Shown: one piece after another, positions 17,959-24,487 of the stretch | Position numbering within the stretch: position 1 is the first letter of the stretch | Layout: each line of letters opens with the position of its first letter | Virus record (IMG/VR): IMGVR_UViG_3300034039_000013 | Location: 1 to 53,633 of that record | Length of the DNA stretch: 53,633 nt | Strand: one strand, 5' to 3' | Source of the DNA: a virus | Notes under the pieces: generated by a model | The model's database searches: none | Told to the model about the DNA's origin: nothing | The model's input: the letters and a program-made list of their open reading frames with translations, nothing else | Translations under genes and position numbers: made by a program

Positions 17959-18202
17959 CTTTCTTTGCTTCCGCAGCTACGCTGGCTTCAGCCATCTTAG
18001 CCAACTGCCCAGGTACGCAGGCTGTTTCTCCGGTAAGTAGCGACATAGCAAACGAGCAGCACTCTTGCCATGCTTGATAGTCCGCCATCGTAGCAGGCTT
18101 AAACGGGGGCGCTACTCCAGGTTTATTTAGGAACTCTAGGAGGTTGTGGCCGATGCGTTTGGTGGCCTCTAGAGCCGATTCGTTCTTGCTTTTTTCTGTC
18201 AT
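17921..18202 (-). CDS. Hypothetical protein, 93 aa
   Basis: This small protein has no recognised domain. It has a helical N-terminal two-thirds and an acidic C-terminal tail (DDDDGITEEVVE). A strong AGGAG ribosome binding site lies 8 bases before the ATG. It overlaps the next gene by 38 bases and the preceding small membrane protein in a different frame. Its position at the start of the lysis block suggests a lysis or tail accessory, but this is only context. Confidence 0.7.
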   Translation of the reverse strand: MTEKSKNESALEATKRIGHNLLEFLNKPGVAPPFKPATMADYQAWQECCSFAMSLLTGETACVPGQLAKMAEASVAAEAKKDDDDGITEEVVE

Positions 18203-18296
18203 TCTTGTTTCTCCTGTAAATATAAATAGTGAATGCTAAATGCACCAAGGAAATTGCTATTAGTATAGCAACTGCTGTGAGTAGCATACTACGCAT
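18123..18296 (-). CDS. Short single-pass membrane protein, 57 aa
   Basis: This short reading frame begins at an ATG that overlaps the end of the upstream tail gene and has GAGG 4 bases before it. It encodes a hydrophobic segment of about 20 residues (MLLTAVAILIAISLVHLAF), followed by a basic tail (YRRNKNDRKK), so the C-terminus would be cytoplasmic. The 3' third overlaps the next gene in another frame. It fills an otherwise unexplained 86-base gap at the start of the lysis block. It could be a pinholin, antiholin or lysis regulator. It is too short for certainty. Confidence 0.5.
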   Translation of the reverse strand: MRSMLLTAVAILIAISLVHLAFTIYIYRRNKNDRKKQERIGSRGHQTHRPQPPRVPK

Positions 18297-18822
18297 TTGC
18301 CTCAGCGTTCAAGCTATAAGTGGCAGAATCCAATACTGCTCCGCCGTTTGGTCTAACTTCAATAAGGAGGTCGCAGTTTTTAGCTGTACCTGATGTGGCT
18401 GTAAGTGACCATGTAGGGTTAGTGGAGATGGACAGCCAAGTACCAAGCGTGCCAGACGGGGTTGTGCCTGACTGTAAGGTAGCTCTCACCTCATAGCTAG
18501 ATCCAAGACCGCTTTGTGTAGGGGCTGCCCAGTTTTCAAGTACGGAGGTATTACCGTTTTTGTCTTGTACGACGGTACCGTCGTCCCTAAAGGTAACGCC
18601 AGCCGTAGCTGTGGTTAAAGAGAAGGCGATGATGCTGCCGCCGTTAAACGACACAACGGTACTTTGTCCTCCGCCTGCACCTGGAGGCCAATATGTCACC
18701 CAAATGCCGGACTCTCTTCTCTTTATTTCACCTATGTCTAGCTGCCAAGCAGCAGACTGTCGGTGTTTAGGAGTATAAAGGTAAGTCCAAGCTCCCCCAG
18801 ACCTTACTTTAAGTATAGCCAT
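18289..18822 (-). CDS. Tail-associated protein, beta-rich
   Basis: This is a protein of about 177 residues. I chose the ATG at 18822 because AGAGGG lies just before it, overlapping the previous stop. The N-terminus (VRSGGAWTYLYTPKH) and the beta-rich, Ser/Thr/Gly-rich remainder (WAAPTQSGLGSSYEVRATL) resemble small tail-tip or fibre-associated proteins, often found after the fibre genes of siphoviruses. No catalytic motif is visible. It could decorate the tail tip or act in host binding. Confidence 0.68.
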   Translation of the reverse strand: MAILKVRSGGAWTYLYTPKHRQSAAWQLDIGEIKRRESGIWVTYWPPGAGGGQSTVVSFNGGSIIAFSLTTATAGVTFRDDGTVVQDKNGNTSVLENWAAPTQSGLGSSYEVRATLQSGTTPSGTLGTWLSISTNPTWSLTATSGTAKNCDLLIEVRPNGGAVLDSATYSLNAEANA

Positions 18823-18830
18823 AATGCCCT

Positions 18831-19196
18831 CTAATCGTGATAGTTTCCCCACATACAGTGCAACAACTCGTGCCCCAAGGTCAAAGTGGCGTCATCATCC
18901 ACCTTTTTAACAGGTGTTATGAAGATTACACATCTTCCATCTTCGCCTCTTCCCGCGAAACCTTTTAGGTTTCCGTTGGTAGGTACTTTCTTTCCGTACT
19001 TTTCATAGAGGCTGTAAAGAGTCTTCTGGTCAACCATTTTGACCTCGACAACCCCTTTATAGAAATAGGGGTTTTCTAGGCCGTCTATACGTACCTTATT
19101 GGTTAACCTTGAACTGTAGAAGTACAGAATAGCTGCCGCTAAAACTATTAACGACAGCGTATATGCAGTTTTAGTATGTCGGGACTGTGATGACAT
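18831..19196 (-). CDS. Membrane-anchored HExxH zincin-like protein
   Basis: This 121-residue protein is taken from the ATG at 19196, which has AAGG 8 bases upstream. A GTG at 19205 is an alternative. It has one N-terminal membrane segment (about residues 11-30) and an outer domain that ends in a zinc-metallopeptidase motif, HELLH followed by CMWGNYHD (His109, Glu110, His113, His120), with the motif only 8 residues from the C-terminus. A third His 7 residues after the second resembles, with one residue difference in spacing, the metzincin HExxHxxGxxH pattern. The substrate is unknown. It could act on cell wall or virion proteins in the periplasm. Confidence 0.7.
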   Translation of the reverse strand: MSSQSRHTKTAYTLSLIVLAAAILYFYSSRLTNKVRIDGLENPYFYKGVVEVKMVDQKTLYSLYEKYGKKVPTNGNLKGFAGRGEDGRCVIFITPVKKVDDDATLTLGHELLHCMWGNYHD

Positions 19197-19392
19197 ACTG
19201 CACACCTTCTGCTTCGTCTTTAGTTACAGCAGAAACCCTAACCTTCCACACTGGTGAGCCTTCCTGAGGTTCTTGATAAAGCTGCACGCTTTGCAAAGAA
19301 ATCTCTGGATGTAGGCTCAAGAACGAATCCAATTCTTGCTCTATAGTAGAGCACAAAGTCTTTAGATTCGTGGTTAATTCTGTGATATTCAT
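19171..19392 (-). CDS. Small protein following tail fibre (copy C, intact)
   Basis: This 73-residue protein has a strong AGGAGGG ribosome binding site 10 bases before the ATG. Its N-terminal half (LKTLCSTIEQELDSFL) aligns with the small proteins starting at 25160 (LKDLKSTIEEAVAGF) and 19561 (IKTLNAAVVASL), so three paralogues exist, each directly after a copy or fragment of the same tail protein. This one is complete and leads into the zincin-like gene, so it probably marks the original gene order. A fibre chaperone or assembly factor is a reasonable but unproven guess. Confidence 0.7.
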   Translation of the reverse strand: MNITELTTNLKTLCSTIEQELDSFLSLHPEISLQSVQLYQEPQEGSPVWKVRVSAVTKDEAEGVQYVITVPTY

Positions 19393-19427
19393 ATTACCAT
19401 TACCCTCCTATATATAGGTTGATTACA

Positions 19428-19500
19428 TTATATGCCGGATCCACTCTTTGTCCAAGCAAAGGTTACGGTATCCGTATCAGTGACGGTGACGGTGACGTCA
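19428..19500 (-). pseudogene. C-terminal relic of a third tail-protein copy (copy C)
   Basis: Read on the - strand, the last 23 codons before the TAA at 19430-19428 encode VTVTVTD then TVTFAWTKSG, nearly the same as the end of the tail protein at 25208-26215 (VTVTVTD...TVTFTWTKSG). No start or upstream domain is attached. A TAG interrupts the frame at about 19507. It is therefore the 3' remnant of a tail-protein gene whose body is missing at this place. It is followed by the intact small gene at 19392. Confidence 0.75.
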
Positions 19501-19561
19501 GGCTAGCAACTACAGCCGCGTTAAGTGTTTTAATTGCTTCGGTTGCAGTTTGTATCGACAT
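19463..19561 (-). pseudogene. Truncated small fibre-associated protein (copy B)
   Basis: The ATG at 19561 has a good GGAGGA ribosome binding site. The first 21 residues (SIQTATEAIKTLNAAVVASL) align with the two paralogous small proteins. The last 11 residues are the out-of-frame reading of the copy C tail-protein relic. The gene is therefore cut short by a recombination junction near 19495-19507. A 32-residue peptide may still be made. Confidence 0.6.
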
Positions 19562-19577
19562 TGGTGTGTCCTCCAAG

Positions 19578-20483
19578 TTAAATGAGCGGGTCTTCGCCCA
19601 ACCAGTCAAAATGCACATCGCCAGAGTCCGTCGCGCTAAGCGCAGGGTTGACAGCATCGGTCACTGTCACAGTTACGGTAGCCCATGCTGACGAGCTAGC
19701 GCCTGATGGCGTACTTGCATCCGCAGAACAAGTTGGTGTAGCAGACGTTGTGTTGTAAATCGCAATATCTGAAGGCGTTGGAGTTCCGTTCTTAGTCGTA
19801 GGTCCGATGCTCCACTGATAATTGACAGGATGCGGAGTAGCGCCCTTAACAAAATACAACGTCACACTTTGCGGACGAGAGATATTTCCGCCGCCAGTTC
19901 TAGTACCATTCGTCGGGACATATCGTATGGCATAAAGCTCCCCGGGTTGTGTAGCGCCAGTGTACACAGGGGATGGCGGTGTGTACGTCGCCCCAGACGT
20001 TGACGAGCTACCGGGTTCTAGCCCCTCATCCCATGCAAATGAGGCCGTACAAGTTTTCGTTATAACAATCCCAGTCTGGATATCAGTCAATTGCAACTGC
20101 ACCTGATACGTGCGAATGTTAAATGGACCTAACGCTGGTGTGGCAATACTACAATACTCGCTCGTTGCACCGGTCAATGTGCCATCGGTATCACCGCCGA
20201 CAATCGACCAATTCCACGTCAATGGGGGTTTATACCCATTCTCCAAAACGTAATCGGGCATAATAGCAATAGACAAAACCTCTGTCGTATTTGTCCACTT
20301 AGCGTGATTTTTCAGGCTCACACTTTTAAGCGTCGTAGCTTTGCCAGCGTGAGCAAATAGGCCGCCTAAATCCGTTCCAGAAGAATTACGAAAGCCGGTG
20401 ACAGGGTAGATAACATTCCAGGTGTAAAAGGCATTGGCGAAGGGAAAGCGACGGCGCTTCTGAAAGATAAGAATACGGAGCAT
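19578..20483 (-). CDS. Tail receptor-type protein, copy B, 5'-truncated
   Basis: This is a paralogue of the tail protein at 25208-26215. The two share SGTDLG / AGADLG, LFAHAGKATTLKS, ENGYKPPL-WNWSI, TGATQPGELYAIR and VNYQWSIG in the same order, with beta-rich Ig-like repeats. The similarity begins at about 20390. The first 30 codons of the open frame (20483-20391) are instead the antisense of an exonuclease fragment, and about 50 N-terminal residues seen in copy A are missing. No convincing ribosome binding site precedes the nominal start. It is probably a silent or chimeric copy. The C-terminus also differs from copy A (ends EDPLI rather than TKSGD). Confidence 0.65.
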   Translation of the reverse strand: MLRILIFQKRRRFPFANAFYTWNVIYPVTGFRNSSGTDLGGLFAHAGKATTLKSVSLKNHAKWTNTTEVLSIAIMPDYVLENGYKPPLTWNWSIVGGDTDGTLTGATSEYCSIATPALGPFNIRTYQVQLQLTDIQTGIVITKTCTASFAWDEGLEPGSSSTSGATYTPPSPVYTGATQPGELYAIRYVPTNGTRTGGGNISRPQSVTLYFVKGATPHPVNYQWSIGPTTKNGTPTPSDIAIYNTTSATPTCSADASTPSGASSSAWATVTVTVTDAVNPALSATDSGDVHFDWLGEDPLI

Positions 20484-20720
20484 GAAATGTACACCGCTGT
20501 CCTTGATGCTTACATCGAGGACGCCTTTGTCAACTGGCCTTGTGAGGTTGATGAGGGTGTTATAGACTCTGAAGATGACCTGAATACCAATTTGACGATG
20601 TTGTATCTTTTAAGGAGTGAAGACGATGAATGGGAAAGCCCATTCAACAGACAAGCAAGCCCCTGGCAAAGCGACGTTGGTTTTTATTTCCAGCAAAAAA
20701 GATGCCAGGATCGCGGTTGA
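20391..20720 (+). pseudogene. C-terminal fragment of a 5'-3' exonuclease (FEN/T7 gp6-like)
   Basis: In the + frame, starting at about 20394, the sequence reads GDRVDNIPGVKGIGEGKAT, the helix-3-turn-helix DNA-binding signature of FEN-type phage exonucleases. It is followed by the helical region MYTAVLDAYI and the end-of-family pattern LTMLYLLRSEDDEWE. There is a stop in frame at 20367 and no start codon before 20487, so the catalytic N-terminal two-thirds are missing. It is overlapped on the other strand by the aberrant 5' end of tail copy B. This marks the left edge of the foreign block. Confidence 0.8.
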
Positions 20721-20976
20721 TGTGTGCAAGCAATTGGTGCGGCAGCATGACGCCTATTTTCTTAGCTTCAAGCCGCAAGTGTACAGCATCATCGAGGTTA
20801 TGGCCTATGCAGCAGACAGGGAAAGCCCGCTTGTGTGCATACCCTCGACGCCTCCAGAGGGGGCAGACAAGGTGCTGGAGTATGAACATATCAACCTTGA
20901 CCTGTTTTGCTACGACGATGTTGTCCACCTTTTCCAACAAGTTGAAACAAAACTGGGGCTAACCCATGGACAGTAA
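20626..20976 (+). CDS. Hypothetical protein, 116 aa
   Basis: The start at 20626 is supported by AAGGAG 8 bases upstream. A GTG at 20617 would be too close to it. The gene overlaps the exonuclease fragment by 95 bases and the sigma-like gene by 11. I do not recognise a family. The alternating beta/alpha pattern (ATLVFISSKKDARIAVDVCKQL, then SPLVCIPSTPP) suggests a small Rossmann-like or toprim-like fold. It is the first intact gene of the foreign block. Confidence 0.68.
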   Translation: MNGKAHSTDKQAPGKATLVFISSKKDARIAVDVCKQLVRQHDAYFLSFKPQVYSIIEVMAYAADRESPLVCIPSTPPEGADKVLEYEHINLDLFCYDDVVHLFQQVETKLGLTHGQ

Positions 20977-21508
20977 GTTTGCTGAGATTGACGACCTCCT
21001 GAAGCACTTTGCCAGCCGCTATTGCGACGGCGATGAAGAATTGTTTGATAAACTTTACCAGCAGGCCGCCCTGCTCTACCTTGACAAGAGAAGGTCTTTC
21101 GATGAATCTAAGGGGAAAACATCCACCTGGCTTTACGCTTGGTTGCCCCACGCCCTTGTGTCATACAAGAAACAGATGCGGCGGCTTGTTACAGTGTCAG
21201 ATTATAAGGCAAGAGCTATGAGCGATGAAGAACAAGACTTGGCCAAGCATATCAGCATAACCCATGACAACGCCGACACGCTGCCAGGCAAAGAGGACGA
21301 AGGAAGGGACGACCAGATATGCGCCAACGAAATGATGGCCATAGCGAAGCAGGTTCTCTCGCCAAGGGAATACAGGTGCCTTGTGCTGCACTACCTGTAC
21401 GACATGCCGAAGACCGTTATTGGCGAAGTTGAGAATGTGTCCGGCGAGAGGGTGCGGCAGATTATCGAAAACGCGCTGAAGAAAATTAGAAAACAGGCGG
21501 GGGTGTAG
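20966..21508 (+). CDS. Sigma-70-like RNA polymerase sigma factor
   Basis: This 180-residue protein has region 2 near residues 36-58 (YLDKRRSFDESKG and STWLYAWL, matching the FD..KG.F.TYLY pattern) and region 4 near 132-178 (LSPREYRCLVLHYLYDMP, then the helix-turn-helix GEVENVSGERVRQIIENALKKIRK). The linker between is short and charged. It should redirect host RNA polymerase to specific promoters, probably the late genes of the phage from which this block came. No such factor is seen in the rest of the window. Whether its promoters exist in this genome is unknown. Confidence 0.82.
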   Translation: MDSKFAEIDDLLKHFASRYCDGDEELFDKLYQQAALLYLDKRRSFDESKGKTSTWLYAWLPHALVSYKKQMRRLVTVSDYKARAMSDEEQDLAKHISITHDNADTLPGKEDEGRDDQICANEMMAIAKQVLSPREYRCLVLHYLYDMPKTVIGEVENVSGERVRQIIENALKKIRKQAGV

Positions 21509-21510
21509 CG

Positions 21511-22248
21511 GTGAGGCTCTACTACGAAACCAAGCAAGGCCGCCTTTACCAAGGCGACTGCCTGGAAGTTATGCAGAAACTTGCTGACGATGGTGTTAAA
21601 GTGGATATGGTATTGACCGATCCGCCGTATGGGACGACCGCTTGTAAATGGGATTCTGTTATCCCATTGGAGCCAATGTGGGAATGTATAAAGAGATTGA
21701 CAAAGGAGCAGTCGGCCATTGTTATGACCGCAAGCCAACCCTTCACAAGCCTTTTAGGATCTTCAAATATCAAATTGTTACGTTATTCGTGGGTGTGGCA
21801 GAAATCTGCAGCTACAGGACATTTGAACGCAAAACGGATGCCCATGAAAAACCATGAGGATGTGTTGGTCTTTTATGCAAAGCAGCCAACGTATAACCCG
21901 CAAGGATTAACCGATTTCAAGAAAACAGTTAGACGTGGCGGTAACGGCGGCTGCTATGGTGACAGCGGCAAAGAGAACTTCCAAGAAAAAACTGGATACC
22001 CGAGGACGGTATTAAAAATAAACAGCGAGGGCAAAACCGTTCACCCTACACAAAAACCGGTCGCATTGATGGAATATTTAATCAAAACATACACCAACGA
22101 AGGTGATTTGATTCTGGACTTTACGATCGGCTCAGGAACAACAGCTATAGCCGCTGAAAGAACAGGGCGCAAATGGATAGGCATAGAGTTGTCGGAAGAA
22201 TACTGTGAGGTTGCCAAGCAAAGACTTGAGAAGGAGGCGCAACAATGA
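21511..22248 (+). CDS. DNA methyltransferase, adenine-type (beta class)
   Basis: This 245-residue site-specific methyltransferase starts at GTG, with GGGGG shortly upstream. The catalytic motif IV TDPPYG (Asp37-Tyr40) comes before the SAM-binding motif I LDFTIGSGTT (about 202-211), the order of the beta class. DPPY indicates N6-adenine rather than N4-cytosine as target. HPTQKP before motif I is also typical. No cognate restriction nuclease is adjacent, although an HNH gene lies two genes on. Likely roles are protection from host restriction or regulation. The recognition site cannot be read from the sequence. Confidence 0.9.
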   Translation: MRLYYETKQGRLYQGDCLEVMQKLADDGVKVDMVLTDPPYGTTACKWDSVIPLEPMWECIKRLTKEQSAIVMTASQPFTSLLGSSNIKLLRYSWVWQKSAATGHLNAKRMPMKNHEDVLVFYAKQPTYNPQGLTDFKKTVRRGGNGGCYGDSGKENFQEKTGYPRTVLKINSEGKTVHPTQKPVALMEYLIKTYTNEGDLILDFTIGSGTTAIAAERTGRKWIGIELSEEYCEVAKQRLEKEAQQ

Positions 22249-22439
22249 AGGTGTTAGAAAAGGCAAGGCTACACGCTGAAGACCTAGCATATTACATCCA
22301 GCACAGGGAAAGGCTTGTGCGTAGTGGGCATTCAAAGCTGGACAACATTGACCAGCAAATTGCCGAGGAGCTTACCATCCTTAAAGAAATAGCCGAGGTT
22401 GTTTGCAGGGACTTGGTGAATGAGCAAGACAAGGAATAA
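22245..22439 (+). CDS. Hypothetical protein, 64 aa
   Basis: This short helical, charged protein overlaps the methyltransferase stop as ATGA and the HNH gene by 20 bases. I recognise no domain. It contains a possible helical hairpin (LHAEDLAYYIQHRERLV, then IDQQIAEELTILKEIAEVV). Tight packing and the overlapping junctions suggest a real gene within one transcript. Confidence 0.62.
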   Translation: MKVLEKARLHAEDLAYYIQHRERLVRSGHSKLDNIDQQIAEELTILKEIAEVVCRDLVNEQDKE

Positions 22440-22797
22440 CGGCAGGTGGACAGAAGCAAGGTTTCGGAGTTTCATCATCAGCGCCCTGCGCAAGGCCACC
22501 TACCGCTGGCCACCCAAGGGGGAGGTGGTTAAACAAGCATCCACAGGGAGGGGCAGGTTCCGCTGTGCCATGTGCAAGAAGGACTGCCCCACCTCCCTAC
22601 CAGCAGAGGACGGAGGGAAGCGGATAAGGAACAGGTTTGTGGATCACATAGTGCCAATTGTTGACCCACAAAAAGGCTTTACTACCTATGACGACTGGAT
22701 AGATAGATGCTTTGTGGACAGCGACGGGTTGCAGGTGCTATGCAAATCCTGTCATGATGCGAAAACCCAACAAGAGAGGGAGAGGAGAAAGAAATGA
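22420..22797 (+). CDS. HNH endonuclease
   Basis: This 125-residue protein has a zinc-binding HNH core: FRCAMCKKDC near residue 47, then VDHIVPI (first catalytic His with Asp), then VLCKSCHDAKTQQE (CxxC plus the final His) near 108-121. It is a small free-standing nuclease of the kind found near phage packaging or replication genes. It could be a homing enzyme or a genome-processing nuclease. Its start overlaps the gene before, and its stop overlaps the kinase start as ATGA. Confidence 0.83.
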   Translation: MSKTRNNGRWTEARFRSFIISALRKATYRWPPKGEVVKQASTGRGRFRCAMCKKDCPTSLPAEDGGKRIRNRFVDHIVPIVDPQKGFTTYDDWIDRCFVDSDGLQVLCKSCHDAKTQQERERRKK

Positions 22798-23348
22798 TTG
22801 TTATTCTGAACGGACCGCCGGGGTCAGGCAAGGACACAATAGCAAATGGGCTTCTGAAAGCTGGGGTTGCTCACGCTCCTTTATGCTTCAAAGATGAGTT
22901 GTATATCCAGACGGCCTCTCGCTTCAAGCTAAGCCTTTCTTACTTCATCGCCCTTGCTTCAGACAGAGAGACAAAAGAGGAGCCTTGCCACCTGCTTGGT
23001 GGTATGTCGCCAAGGGAGGCGCTGATAGACACGTCTGAGAGAATCATCAAGCCCAAGAAAGGCAAGGACTACTTTGGGCGAAAGGTGGCCGAGGTTGCTG
23101 CGCAGCGACCACCAGAGGACGTTATCATCATCTCTGACGGTGGCTTCAAGGAGGAAATTGAGCCTCTACTTGAGACGCATCACAGAGTTGTCATCATCCA
23201 CCTGCACCGACCTGGCTGCACTTTTGACGGGGATAGCCGGTCTTACATCAATGTTGGCGGGGCGCATTACGACTGCATAGTAAACGACGGCACCATTGAT
23301 GAGGCAGTTGAGGCAGCTGAAAGAATCATCAGGAGGCATCACGCATGA
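22794..23348 (+). CDS. Deoxynucleoside monophosphate kinase-like P-loop protein
   Basis: This 184-residue protein has Walker A GPPGSGKD at residues 6-13 and the block KPKKGKDYFGRKVAE (about 83-97), followed by VIISDGGF, which together are typical of phage dNMP kinases. These phosphorylate deoxynucleoside monophosphates from degraded host DNA to feed replication. Its start and stop both overlap the neighbouring genes as ATGA. A short sequence at about 24996-25072 encodes a similar GKDFLGR block. Confidence 0.83.
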   Translation: MIVILNGPPGSGKDTIANGLLKAGVAHAPLCFKDELYIQTASRFKLSLSYFIALASDRETKEEPCHLLGGMSPREALIDTSERIIKPKKGKDYFGRKVAEVAAQRPPEDVIIISDGGFKEEIEPLLETHHRVVIIHLHRPGCTFDGDSRSYINVGGAHYDCIVNDGTIDEAVEAAERIIRRHHA

Positions 23349-23683
23349 GAATGAAAGACGACGTTTTGTTTGACAGAGATGGTGTGAATGCACAGCCAGA
23401 ACTTTTTTACGGTTTGTGGATTGTAGCGGAGACATATAGGGATCTTGGCATTACCGGCAAGAGGGCTTGTGTAACGTCTGTTATGGACGGTAAGCACAGC
23501 CCCAACAGCCTGCATTACAAAGGGTTTGCTTTTGATATAAGGACATGGGCGGATGAACATGGCACACAGATGAGCGACAAGACGAAGTGGGCTTTCCGCA
23601 ACCTTCTTGCTGAACGCTTAGGCGATGATTGGGATGTTGTGGTGGAGAGAAGCCACATACATGTGGAGTATGACCCGCAGTGA
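23345..23683 (+). CDS. M15-family peptidase, endolysin-like
   Basis: This 112-residue zinc peptidase has the M15 signature SLHYKGFAFDIR (ligands His57 and Asp64) and ERSHIHVEYD (Glu101 as likely catalytic residue, His106 as third ligand). Such single-domain proteins cut D-Ala-D-Ala or L-Ala-D-Glu type links in peptidoglycan and often serve as phage endolysins. It is followed immediately by a small membrane protein, as in a lysis pair. It has no signal peptide, so export would need a holin. All metal ligands are present, so it looks active. Confidence 0.87.
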   Translation: MRMKDDVLFDRDGVNAQPELFYGLWIVAETYRDLGITGKRACVTSVMDGKHSPNSLHYKGFAFDIRTWADEHGTQMSDKTKWAFRNLLAERLGDDWDVVVERSHIHVEYDPQ

Positions 23684-23925
23684 TGTTAACAATCTTCGCA
23701 GTTACATTCATCTATGTTGCGCTGAAAGCCATGCAACAGCTTCAGGTGGTCAACTATGAATTCGCGAGGGTGCTCCCTGTTTCTTTCGGCATGGCGCTGT
23801 GCGAGGTAACAATTATGCTCTCTGTTGTCAATGACGTTGGTTTCTGGGGCTTTATCCCCATGGGCCTTGGTGGTGGCCTTGGTGCCATGCTAAGCATGTA
23901 CCTACATAAACGGATGAACGGATGA
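23683..23925 (+). CDS. Small membrane protein, holin candidate
   Basis: This protein of about 80 residues has two to three hydrophobic segments (about 1-20, 28-48 and 52-72) and a short basic C-terminus (HKRMNG). It starts at the ATG at 23683, or at the GTG at 23680 that overlaps the peptidase stop. Immediate coupling to an M15 peptidase suggests a holin, but some phages keep related membrane proteins of unknown role here. Sequence alone does not decide. Confidence 0.65.
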   Translation: MLTIFAVTFIYVALKAMQQLQVVNYEFARVLPVSFGMALCEVTIMLSVVNDVGFWGFIPMGLGGGLGAMLSMYLHKRMNG

Positions 23926-23938
23926 GCAGGGGGGAGCA

Positions 23939-24487
23939 ATGAAAATATTGCACATTGACATTGAGACAGCACCTAATGTCAGCTACACATGGGGCCTTTT
24001 CAACCAGAACGTAGCTATTGACCAGATAGTTGAGCCTGGCTACACTTTGTGCTTCGCCGCAAAATGGCACAAGAGCCGCAAGAAAGATGTCATGTTTCAT
24101 TCCATCTGGCATGACGGCAAGAGAGGGATGATTGAGGCCGCCGCAGATTTACTGTGCGAGGCGGATGCTGTTGTCCACTACAACGGAAAGAGCTTTGATA
24201 TACCCACATTATGCAAGGACTTCCTGCTGGAGCTTGGCAAACCACCCGCTCCCTTCCACCAGATTGACCTGCTACACGTTGTGAGGAAGCGTTTTAGGTT
24301 TGCGAGTAACAAGCTGGACTTTGTTGCCCGTCAACTTGGCATTGGTAAGAAACTGCCGCATAAGGGCATGGACCTTTGGCGAGGCTGTATGCATGGCAAC
24401 CAGAAAGACCAGAGGGTTATGGAGAGGTATAACATTCAGGACGTGTTGTTGCTTGAAAACTATACGAAAGATTGTTGCCGTGGATAA
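23939..24487 (+). CDS. DnaQ-like exonuclease, N-terminal part (frameshifted gene)
   Basis: This 182-residue reading frame has RNase H-like DEDD exonuclease motifs: HIDIETAPN (Asp7, Glu9), VVHYNGKSFDIP near residue 80, and RYNIQDVLLLE near 161-171. A GGGGGAG ribosome binding site precedes the ATG. At about 24470 the frame leaves the expected path and ends with four unrelated residues, while the -1 frame continues with LPWINKHPN and a zinc ribbon (next feature). Adding one T restores a single protein of about 255 residues. The exonuclease motifs are all upstream of the break, so some activity could remain. Confidence 0.8.
   Translation: MKILHIDIETAPNVSYTWGLFNQNVAIDQIVEPGYTLCFAAKWHKSRKKDVMFHSIWHDGKRGMIEAAADLLCEADAVVHYNGKSFDIPTLCKDFLLELGKPPAPFHQIDLLHVVRKRFRFASNKLDFVARQLGIGKKLPHKGMDLWRGCMHGNQKDQRVMERYNIQDVLLLENYTKDCCRG

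Noticed and set aside
18203-18230. Shared GGAGAAACAA leader before the genes at 18202 and 25160 as a regulatory motif
   Set aside because: It is only a strong ribosome binding site with A-rich spacer, too short to claim common regulation.
21511-22797. Restriction-modification system (methyltransferase plus HNH)
   Set aside because: The HNH protein is small, has no specificity domain and is separated by another gene. A lone methyltransferase with an unrelated HNH nuclease is more likely.
24460-24485. Programmed frameshift in the DnaQ-like exonuclease
   Set aside because: No canonical slippery heptamer and no obvious downstream structure. A one-base deletion or sequencing error is simpler.
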